From Hybos culiciformis (lineage: Eukaryota > Arthropoda > Insecta > Diptera > Hybotidae), in NCBI GenBank assembly GCA_964007475.1, contig OZ023275.1, forward strand, positions 26,931,052 to 26,995,051: 64,000 nucleotides of DNA, given 5' to 3'. The position numbers and the translations under genes were made by a program. The notes beneath the pieces were generated by a model. It was given only the letters and a program-made list of their open reading frames with translations, was not told where the DNA came from and did no database searches. Positions 37,981 through 48,132 of this stretch are shown piece after piece (position 1 is the stretch's first letter; the number at the start of each line of letters is the position of its first letter).

Positions 37981-40900
37981 TTATGCTAGAAAATCTGAAG
38001 GCACATAACTCCTTTTGATATTGACATTACTGAATTGATCGCGCCAGATATTAATTTGATTTTCGTCAATATTGTCACAAAAACTTAAATCAAATAATTT
38101 TAATTTCTTGCAATTTATCAATATTCTGAAAAAAGAATTAACAAAATTATTTATTTAATTACAAAAAATATATAATATATAAAACTTACTCAAAGCAACG
38201 TTCTGTAGAAATACCAAGAACTCCCATTAAATCTAATTGTTCCAAGTTGGGACAAAGTGCAGCAATATTTCCTATATCACGATCCATAATTCCACGTATT
38301 GCAGCTAAAAATATTTTTTTTAATTTTGGTGCACCTCGAAGTAAGGCCTTCAAACTTTCTCCTGGTGACGCTTCCTCACGCAAACACCATCCAAAATCAA
38401 CTTCTTCCAGCTGATTGCAAACAGACAATGCTTGTAGACCAGTTGATGACAGAGAATGAGATTTCCACATATCAATTGAAATGATCTCTTTATTATATTT
38501 CGAAATATGAATAGCTATATCATCCATATTAACACCAAGTCCACAAAATGCAAGATTTAAATGTTTCAAATGTCTATTATTTTCTAGCATATCCAATAGG
38601 AGATCAGTTTCGATATAAGTTCGAAATAAATCTAATCGTTCCAAATTTTTCAAGTTTCCCAGACAAGAAAAATTTAATATAGGCGGTTCGGTGGAATAAT
38701 TTCGTAATGAAAGCTCTGAAATGACATCAAAAAATTAATTATATATAAAACAAAAATACACACATAGGTCTTTCTCTTCTTATAAACTTTTAATTCTAAA
38801 TTTTAGTTAATTAGCAAGAGAATTTCAAAAAAAAATTTTAAATAACACAAGATAAAGTTTTTTCACATTTATATTAAGTAATTCTTTATTTACCTTTAAG
38901 ATTATCACAGACAATTCCAACTGTTTCCATGCAACTAGCATTTAAAAACTTACAGCTATTCAATCTTAAATAAATCAAATTATCTCCCCTTTGTTGAATA
39001 AATCTACAATAAAAAATGCATTGTTAGTTTTAATTTATTATTCTAAATGATTATGAAAATATTTCACTTTTTAAATTCGGTTGGAGAAACTGATCCATAT
39101 AATCCACACCAAGACAAATCTAATTTTTTTACACCAATTTTACTTCGTTTTGCTAATGTACATAATAAATTAGAATTTGATAAATGCCAAAATGGTTTTA
39201 AATTGAGTTCATTATATAATAACGGATGGTTCGAAACTTCATACATCAATTTTGACACTTTACCAATACGGAACAAAGAAATCAAATCTAAATAAGAAAA
39301 TATTTTCAATAAAATATCAAACGGCATATCTTTTAAGGTTAATTGTGATTGAGTATTATTTCCTGATGAGTTAAAATTTTCCATGTCCTTGAATTCTTCT
39401 AATGCTGATGATTCTTGAATAAATTTTTCTAAATCTTTGACCAAAAAATCTTTTAAATAGTTTTGGTTATTTTCCTTGTTAAAACAAGGCCGAAACTTAA
39501 TACTTTCTAATTTTCTTAAAATAGGACCTGGAATAAAAACAATTGACTTTATTTTTCATTTAAAACAATAATTAATAGATATATAATAATAATAATAATT
39601 AGGTTTGTAACAAAAATATCTATCTAAAAAATAATTATAATAACGTATAATTCTGGAAAAATTTTTTTATTTAAAGGTTCTTCAATAACCAATAATTATT
39701 CATTTCATTTAAATAGTTTTAGTAATGATCTCATTAAATAAAGTCAAAAAAAAAAATAAATAATTTTATTCCTATATTTAAAAATATATTTATATAATTT
39801 ATACCTTTTTTATGCCTCTTTTTAAATTTTAACAAATATTCTGCAGGATTAAAAATTTTACATTTTCGTCCAATCAATAGAACAGAATCTATTTCAGTAA
39901 AATAATCTAAATAATTGTGATTGAACTCCAGTCTTATTGTGCTACGAAAATTAATGGAATATTAATAAATGAATGTGAAATATATGTATAAAATTACTTA
40001 GTAGGAATAGATGTCTTTCTTAATTCTGGAACAAATATACGAGAGCTTTTTGAAATATCTTTCTGTGGTTCACCTTCCCATAACAATAACCATTTTTCAG
40101 TTACCGCATACATCCAAATTCGAACTAATGCACCTGGATTATAGGTTTCATAAATGTTGATCCCTTCAGGAATGACAAATGTCTCAAATTGTAATACAAT
40201 AAAATCATGTGCTATAATTTCTTGCTGATTTTGTGGTTGAATTGGTAGCAATTTTGAAGGTGCATCATCCCACCACTTGCCATAAGTTCTCTTGAAATTA
40301 TAAGTAATTTTTTTTTTAACTTAAAGTTAATTAAAAAAAATATTCATGTTTAATTTAATAATTTTTTGTGAAAAGTTTATGATTAAAGTTTAAAGAACAA
40401 GTTTTCAATTAAAGAAATATTATGGTTTTTAATTGTTCACCAATCCCTTTGCATATTTAATATCTAAATTAACTAAAATAGTGAAGAAAAAATTAAATAA
40501 ATTTAAAAAAAAACTTAAGAACATTGTTTAAATTTAACTAAAAGTTTAATTTAATAAGTTTAATGTATATTACCATTGCACAAGTTTCTGGAAAGTCTCC
40601 ATAATCCGGATATTTAGATGGTCTGCCTGTTATGTTTAAAGCTGTAATTGAAATTTTGAGGAATTATTGATTATATTGAGATTATTGGTTTCAATAAGTT
40701 TTTTATAATGTGTCTTTTACCTATATAGGATATACTGTAGTCACTGCCATATTGTGAACTAAAGTCCGCAACATTCGCTAAAAATTATAAATTTTATAAA
40801 TATAATGTTTGTTACGAAAAAGGACATAAACGAGAAATTTTTTTTTTTTTTTGAATCAAGAAAAAGAAATTTAATAAAACAAATATTCAAAAATCCTTCA

Positions 40901-41414
40901 TTTGTATATATTAATTAATTAAATATTTGTCAAATATAAGGCTACAAACTTCCTGAAAACTTTATACTAAATAGTAAATTATTATGATTTTTTTCAATCA
41001 GAGTTGAGTAAATTTTTATTTAGCTCTGCTTTAAGTATTGAAGAAAGCTTTTTATTTTCATTTTATTCTTTTAATATTCCCAACCAAGATGTCTCAGGGT
41101 TTTAAATTCAATAACCAGAAGATAAAAAAATTAATGCCTTAATGCCATTTTTAACACATTGGAATTATATTTTTCTATTATTCTAAAATATATCTTACTT
41201 TGTGGAAAACTTTAAATGATTGAAAAATGTAAAAAAATGTTTATTTACCTGCAAATTGACTTATAATAATGTCGGTACAAATATTCTGATCTTCGAAAAA
41301 GAAGGCATCAACATCAGATGTCATATGATCATAATCAGATGAATTTTCTGAGGTTGAAAATGATGACGATAATGCAGATTCATTATTTCCAACAAGATTT
41401 CCTGGTGTATTCAT
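37981..41414 (-). CDS. Fbxl4: F-box/LRR-repeat protein 4 (FBXL4), 9 exons
   Basis: Substrate receptor of an SCF (CUL1) ubiquitin ligase; the vertebrate protein restrains mitophagy at mitochondria. Exons: 41414-41249, 40777-40721, 40641-40574, 40290-39998, 39941-39805, 39527-39068, 39003-38894, 38715-38190, 38125-37981. They total 1962 nt, 653 aa (human 621). The N-terminal discoidin-like region has RTYGKWWDDAP, ETYNPGALVRIW and SIPTNTIRLEF, diagnostic of FBXL4. The F-box is at about residues 304-348 (LKDMPFDILLKIFSYLDL...). Leucine-rich repeats follow (LKKLDLSWCGL, LKHLNLAFCGL, LEEVDFGWCL, LEQLDLMGVLG, LKLFDLSFC), then a conserved IWRDQFSNVNIKRSYV tail. The start is the first ATG; the first 50 residues are acidic and Ser-rich, without an obvious mitochondrial presequence. 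Confidence 0.94.
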
Positions 41415-42960
41415 TGTTAAATTATAAATTTTAATACTGAACGAAAGTCACCTGAAAAAAATTAAGTAGGTAGGTATATAATTAAATTTATTTAGTCCAA
41501 CGTGAGATATGAATATGAATAATAGAAATAAAAATAAACAAACAAATAAATAAATAATGGGTATATATATATATAAGTAGGTAAGGTTCATAGAGGTAGG
41601 TACCTACATTTGTGTTCTTCTTTTATAAAATATTAAATTAAATTTTTACCCTGTCCTTATTTTAAAATGCTTGAATAGGTTTAGGTATATAATATAGGAA
41701 CTACCCAGAAAAAAGTGGATTTGACATTACTTACCAATAAAATATTAGTGAATTTTCTTTCTCAATTTTTAAAATTAAATTTTTTTTTTTTTTTCAAATA
41801 TTTTTAATGTTTATTTTAAATTTCATCATTTTTTAACAATATTAAATTTTTTCAATAATCATTATTTTGTTTTTTAATTAAATTATTATTTTTTAATCCG
41901 GATGCACTAATTTAATGAAAATGAAAACAAAAAAAATTTCTTTTTCTTTATTTTCAATTTTCTTTTATTTTTACTTTTACTTACTCAACTCTATGAAAGA
42001 TGTGCTAGTCGCAAATGCGCGAGCTTTCTTGAAACTTGAAATATGTAGTAATCGCTGTCGCTAATTTCATTTCACTTTTATGACTGAGATAAACTCAAAA
42101 TAACCGACGTGATGAGGAACATTTCAAAAAAAAAAACGTAGAATACTTCTTAATCTAGAAGGCGCCGTAACATTTGTCCGCGGGACGTTTGTCCGCGATG
42201 AAATTTGTATGGAAAACTTCGCGGACAAATGTCATTTTGCAAAATGTCATTTGTCCGCGATTGTAAAATGACATTTGTCCGCCGCGGACTAATGTCTCAA
42301 AATTAGCGGACAAATGACATTTTGCAAAATGACATTTGTCCGCGATTGATTTTTTAAATTTTTAGCGGACAAATGTCATTTTGCAAAATGTCATTTGTCC
42401 GCGATTGATTTTTTAAATTTTTAGCGGACAAATGTCATTTTGCAAAATGTCATTTGTCCGCGATTAATTTTTATCGCGGACAAAAGACATTTCGAATCGC
42501 GGACAAATGTAATTTTTATGTCCGCGACACAAAAACAAATCGCGGACAAATGTCCAACCCCCATCTAGAAAACTATTAAATGTACTTACAATCAAATGCA
42601 ATTACATTTAAATGTGATTTAAGTCAAATTGTATTTACTTTACAGTCAAATTTAGCTGACCCAAACAAAATATTCATTCTCATCTGTAGTACTAATTAAT
42701 ATATTTATGATAGTACCAGGCTTCTACTTAGCAGCTTCTAGAGTAATGAATCAAGTTTAGAAACGGCGTCGACTGAATCCTAATCAAGATAAATGACATT
42801 GACAATTTGATAATGATTATTAACTTGACAATCTTGACATCTTTTTGTGTCAATAATTTAATTAAATTAAATGAATGAAAACCAATTAATTATATATTAA
42901 ACAAAATATCAATAACAAAAATATTTATTTAAAAATAAATAAAAAATTTTAAATATTTTT
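41415..42960. promoter_or_regulatory. Shared upstream region of divergent FBXL4 and FAM32A
   Basis: A 1.5-kb head-to-head interval between FBXL4 (minus) and FAM32A (plus), which must contain both promoters. It is AT-rich except for a GC-richer stretch near 41990-42110 and the palindromic element at 42161-42562. TAGGTA-type words occur at 41467-41610. No TATA box or initiator can be assigned confidently. Confidence 0.5.
42161..42562. mobile_element. Palindrome-array transposable element with 8-bp target duplication
   Basis: A 402-bp non-coding element flanked by direct copies of ATCTAGAA (42153-42160 and 42563-42570). Its ends, GGCGCCGTAACATTTGTCCG and the inverted GGGGGTTGGACATTTGTCCG, are imperfect terminal inverted repeats. 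Inside, the palindromic unit GCGGACAAATGTCATTTTGC / GCAAAATGTCATTTGTCCGC recurs in tandem at a spacing of about 59 bp, joined by GATTGATTTTTTAAATTTTTA-like spacers. An 8-bp duplication suits hAT-like or other 8-bp-TSD DNA transposons. No transposase is present. Confidence 0.8.
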
Positions 42961-44030
42961 ATGGCTGATGAATATGAAACTGTCGCAAAAGGTAAACTTA
43001 AATTAAAAAATGATCATGAAATTATGAAAAAAAAGAAGAAAAAGAAAAACAAACAAAAGGATAAGGAAAAACTAGAAAAATCAATTGAGCAAGAAGGGAT
43101 TGATAATGGAACCGAAGGATCTAGCAATGGCAAATCAACTTATAGGCAACTAACAAAAGCTGAATTATCATTCAAAAAAATGCAAGAAAAAATGGTACGT
43201 ATCTACACCGCAACTAAAATTTTCCATTTAATTATAAATTCCCTACCAACATGGATAATTTCAACTTAGGTAGTTATAATATATCTACATTAATAATTCT
43301 TTGAACTAAAAAGTTCCTGGCTGTAAAATTTGCATGTTATGTATATGTATTTACGTTGGTTTATGCAGCCTCGATTTTAAATAAAAAACAAATTAATTTG
43401 TTGTTCGATTTTATAATTTATTCGTCAATATTTCGTACCTGTTTTGGTACATTTTCAAATGCCATTTTTAAATGATAAAGTAAGATGTCTTGAAAATGTA
43501 CCAAAACAGGTACGAAATATTGACGAATAAATTATAAAATCGAACAACAAATTAATTTGTTTTTTATTTAAAATCGAGGCTGCATAAACCAACGTAAATA
43601 CATATACATAACATAATATATCTACCTCCCTAAAAGTAAAAGGCTATTAAAAAAGTTCTATGTATGCACAGTCATTATTTATAACGAAGAAGACCTTCCT
43701 TTTAAAAATTTTGAAATTAATGACCAAATATCAAAATCATATTAGGTCTGGTAGGTACCTATCAAATTATTTCAAGCTCCTTTTCAATCACTAATTGTTT
43801 GTAGGTAGATATCTGGTCTTCCTTATGATTTCTAAAAAGGCAACTAATTCGAAACTAACTTATCCTAAAAAATTTTACTAATAATTACTTTTGTATTTTT
43901 ATTTTAGCAAACGAAACGAATCATGGATAAAGCATCTACCACACATAAACAACGTGTAGAAAAATTCAATGAACATTTGGACACCTTGACAGAGCATTTC
44001 GATATTCCAAAAGTTTCTTGGACAAAATAA
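42961..44030 (+). CDS. Fam32a: FAM32A homologue, 2 exons
   Basis: Small nuclear protein; its human counterpart is a component of catalytic spliceosomes whose C-terminus reaches into the active site and favours 3' splice-site docking. Exons 42961-43194 and 43908-44030 join in phase 0 to 118 aa (human 112). Visible features are the N-terminal GKLKLK motif, a long lysine run (residues about 24-31), AELSFKKMQEKM, then KASTTHKQRVEKFNEHLDTL and the invariant tail DIPKVSWTK. The open frame in the ORF beyond 43194 is intron read-through. AATAAA overlaps the stop codon (44026-44031). The 713-bp intron contains a 281-bp foldback. The gene is head-to-head with FBXL4 and tail-to-tail with Hs3st-B. Confidence 0.96.
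43334..43614. repeat. Near-perfect foldback element in FAM32A intron
   Basis: Two arms of about 125 bp (43334-43458 and 43490-43614) are almost exact reverse complements around a loop of about 31 bp. A 13-bp direct repeat (ATAATATATCTAC) lies at about 43276 and again at 43613, immediately beside the right arm. Consistent with a full-hairpin MITE. It could form a strong RNA stem in the pre-mRNA. Confidence 0.85.
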
Positions 44031-44977
44031 ATGTTGCTTTATTGATTTAATTCTTGTTTAAATTACTTATTTTCGTATTTATCATAAGACTGTATTTACT
44101 GGGAAAAAATAAATTAGAAAATAATTGTTTAATAATAATTATAAATAATATTAATCAACAATTTCCACAGCAACAGAGATCGGGTTGTCCCAGTTACTAA
44201 ATCGTGTAAATGTTTTTAAAATTGTAATGTCAAAAACTGACAAAAAAAAAAGCCAACTTTAGCAACAACTTTTCTGTAAACTTTTTGCACGAGTTTGATG
44301 AAGGAAAATAAATTAAACTTAAGACAATACAGTTGTTTTTATTATACAATATTTTAGTTTAATTTTTAAGATCAAATTATTTGGAGTACGAAAAATTATA
44401 ATTTACTAGCGTTCCTTTGTTTTTTAACTCTGCTCAAAAATTTTACTATTATTTTTTGTTTCTTAAAATTAAAATATAAACAAATTAGTTTTTAAACTTA
44501 AAATTTTGTCAATATTTTATATCATGTCTTATCTATCTTATATCTTATGCAGTATAACCAGTTTAAATGACCAGATGTACATGCTATATGTATTAATGTA
44601 TTTGTAATTTTTTTATTAAAACATTACTTTTCAAGTTTCCTAATAAGTCCAAAACTAAATGCTTTATGTGTGTATTTTATTAATAAGTACTATCAAGAAA
44701 TAATAAGAAATTTTAACATGTCTTAAATCAAATTTTAAAAGTTGTTTTATTTTAGTTTATTTCTATTTAATCAAAAATGTAGAACTAGAACAGATTTTTC
44801 TTACAATTTCTTATATACATAAACTACAAAAAATAGTCAAAGGGATCATAACCTTGATAATGAATGATAATTATACTTTTCCGTAAGAACAAAAAATTTA
44901 GTTCAAAATTTTATTTAAAATTTTATTGAAATTTTCATTAAATTAGAAATGTGGTTCAAATGAATATCATTTATGAA
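44031..44977. other. FAM32A-Hs3st-B convergent spacer
   Basis: A 947-bp AT-rich region holding the 3' UTRs of two convergent genes. A second AATAAA candidate for FAM32A lies near 44106. Nothing else recognised. Confidence 0.6.
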
Positions 44978-47174
44978 TTATGTCCATCCAAAATTAATTC
45001 CAGTCATTCGAAAAAATTTATTGTTAAATGGTTTATAAAAATTTCTAAGTCTTTCAATGGCTCTTCCATCAATAATTGGATGACTACGCCCTTTTGTTTT
45101 ACCTTTAAAAAAAATTATGTTACATTATGTACTATTAACAAGAAATAAACAAGAAAAAAAAAATATTTGGTTAGTTTAATTATTCTTATTAAATAAAGAT
45201 TCAAAAACTAAGATATTTTTTCTTTTAAAGTTCAAGAAATAATGTATTTTTAGATCAAAATCAACATACCTAAACAATGTGGAACTGGACGCGATTCAGA
45301 TTTCATCAAACAAGGAAAACCCTTAGTTGTATTAAAATAAAAATGTTTTTCGTTCACAATTTGTTTTAGACCTAAAAAGTCTTGAACTCTCTTTAACTCT
45401 TCAGCAGGATCAACTATAAGACGCTCACCACTGATAAATAAAATTTGTTCTAGTGGAAAATACTGTAACCATTTTTCCAAATGTTTTGCATACATTCCAA
45501 TTTTTAATGGTCCCCAAGACTCATCAACGCTGCTATATGATCCATTGAACCCATCCACAAAAGCTAACTCTTCAAAATTTTTAATTTTTTCGTTTGTTTT
45601 TTTACTCGCTGCTTGAGTATAGTCCGAAATCTAAAATTTTTTAATTTGGTTTAATTATTAAAGAATGAATTCAAAATGAGTCCATTGTTGAAAATCAACT
45701 CTTTTAAAATAGGTATAAGTAAATATTCATAAGGCTGAGATCGGAGATGCTATTTAAATAATCAGGATAAGAGATCGTAAGAGAAATTAAATTCGTAACA
45801 GCAGTTTTTATTTGTCGTACGATTTTTTCCTCAAGGTGATATTATTGCAGTATGTAAGAAACATTAATTATAATATTAAAGTAAGATCTTTCGATCCATG
45901 TGATGTGTTATCGATATTGCGGTATCTCTGCTTAATGTTAAAATACAATGTATAATCAAAAATCCCTACAAAATATTTGTTCTTATCTGTCAGTGAATTA
46001 TAGGAATTAACGGATTTGTAATATAATCTCAAAAACTAGTAATTTCGGCAATTGAAGTTTTGAAGTTCAAAGTAGATAAAGTAAAATTTGGATAACACTT
46101 ATTTTGATCTGAATTTCTATTAGAATATTTAAAGAAAAAATTCTTAGCTCGTTGACCTAATGCGACCTATTGAGTTATCTAAGCTAATTTTCTCATTTCA
46201 GTGTTAAATTATTAAGTAAGGCGAGTTAGAAATGTAAATGATTTTGATTTTTACTTTGATTATATCGCTTTCAAAAATAATACATATAATAAATACTCAC
46301 GGCTCTTGTTACTGGATCTCTCACAACCACTAACAACCTTAAATTCAAAACATGTTAGTTATTAAAATTGTTAAATCACAATAATAAAAATTATTTTATT
46401 AACTTAGTTCCGGGATTCATATGAAAAACTCGTTTAGGAACTTCTTTAGTGACAAAATAACTCGGACTTTTTTCCATAGTGATTTGACCTTCAATTGTAT
46501 ATGGCATTCGATAACGATACCAATCTAATCCTCTTGAATAATGCTTATCAAAAAAATGTATTTCAGAGCCAGCTGCTCTTACATCGGGATGAAGCCTGAT
46601 AAACTGGAAGTAAATTAAAATAAAAACATTAGAAATCAAATTAATTTGTTTTTTTTTTTTTAATTTTATCAGCGAACTTCTAATAAAGCTCTGGTTCCCG
46701 ATTTTTTAACTCCTATTATTAGTCCATCTGGCAAATGTTTCCATGGTGTTAATCCGTTTTTCCTTAAAAATCTATATTTTGGTGAAATTTCAATAGTTTC
46801 ATTTAAAGTTAATGTTAATGGTACTACTCTAACAATTGAACCTAGTATTTTTATAGTAGAAGAAGACTCAGTGCTTGCTAACGAAAAAACTTTTTGTATT
46901 TGATGCTAAAATAATAAAAGAAGAAAATTTCGTTATTAATAAAATTAATAATTAATTATATTAAAATTAAAATTTATTCTTATATACATATACGTATATT
47001 GTAGTCTATTAGACAACAAATTAAAAAAATACATTTATTACTTACTTTATCCAATATTAAAAAACATGATTTAAAAGTATAAAATAAATAAAGTAATAAT
47101 ATTAAGAAAAGTATAATAAATATTATTATACGATAATTATTATTATTAATTGAATTTGATGTTCTCAAAAACAT
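44978..47174 (-). CDS. Hs3st-B: Heparan sulfate 3-O-sulfotransferase (Hs3st-B / HS3ST3 type), 6 exons
   Basis: Golgi type II enzyme moving sulfate from PAPS to the 3-OH of glucosamine in heparan sulfate. Exons: 47174-47046, 46905-46678, 46603-46404, 46337-46301, 45630-45270, 45102-44978. They total 1080 nt, 359 aa. A transmembrane anchor lies at about residues 15-34. The 5'-phosphosulfate loop is [12 protein letters not shown] (108-119), the catalytic base is probably E133 in GSEIHFFD, and the 3'-phosphate site is [16 protein letters not shown] (189-204). A GFPCL...HCLGKTKGR disulfide region and an FGWT end follow. [16 protein letters not shown] and the last exon match the HS3ST3 / fly Hs3st-B branch better than HS3ST1/5. 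Exon 2 ends at an atypical GTTCGC donor. The loop has Ser where HS3ST3 has Gly. Confidence 0.94.
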
Positions 47175-47620
47175 TGTGAATACATTCTTTAAATTTTTCT
47201 ATTAAATATTTTAATATCAAAATTCTTTTTTTAATTTAGTTCTACAATTTAATTTTTAAATATCCATTGTTTCATAACTTTTTTCTGTTTTACAATATTA
47301 TTATTACAAAAACCATTTTCTTTTTTTTTTTGAACAAATTTCTGATAAAAAGCGAATTAAAAAAAGAAATAATAGATGTTAGAAAAAATAAATAGAGAAG
47401 AAAAAATCACAAACTATGTGAAAAAGGATTTTCCTTAAAATAATTTGATATTAAATTTTTTTGAAAAAAAAAAGCTACCTATTTGTCAGAAAAATATAAT
47501 ACAGAAAAAAAGTATATGTTAAAAGACGATAATAACATTGCTGGGAGGATAAAGGAAATGTTTATCATTATGAAACTTATATATAACTAACATATTATAT
47601 ACGTTACATTTATTTCAGTA

Positions 47621-47668
<48 letters not shown>

Positions 47669-48132
47669 ATTATGTATATACAACTAAAACATATACATCA
47701 TTTCCCTCACATATTATAAAATTCTTTATCAATTGGAATTTGGAAATTGTGATGCAAAAAGAAAGTATTTATACGGATATATTGTCTCGTGTTTTTCTAT
47801 TTTACCGGTTTTATTTTTATCTTTTTCTTTTCGTTGTTTGTATCTGCGCATTTTGAAAGAAAAAAATTTTTTTATAACTTTCTACTAGATGTAAAGTTGT
47901 TAAACTTTATTTGGCATTCAAAAATTAAAAATAATTTAGTCTATAAATTAAAAAAACTTATTCGTATATAAAATTGTTGAAATCAAATCGAGTTTATATT
48001 AAATTAATAATAAAATTCGTCAGTTAATTTTGACTTTACGTTTTTTATTTTTCGAAAATAATATATGTATTACAATCAAGATAAATTTATTATGAGATAC
48101 ACTTTTAAAAAATGTTAAAATTTAATTTAATG
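47175..48132. other. Hs3st-B upstream / zinc-finger gene 3' spacer
   Basis: A 958-bp AT-rich interval between two minus-strand genes. It should hold the Hs3st-B promoter and the 3' UTR of the zinc-finger gene, and it contains a (TA)n microsatellite. The open frame at 47789-47971 looks like noise. Confidence 0.6.
47624..47665. repeat. (TA)n microsatellite
   Basis: About 20 TA dinucleotides, perfectly self-complementary, upstream of Hs3st-B. Confidence 0.95.

Noticed and set aside
42161..42562. CRISPR-like array
   Set aside because: The repeats are palindromic and the spacers are nearly identical, in an intron-rich eukaryotic context with a target-site duplication; this is a transposable element.
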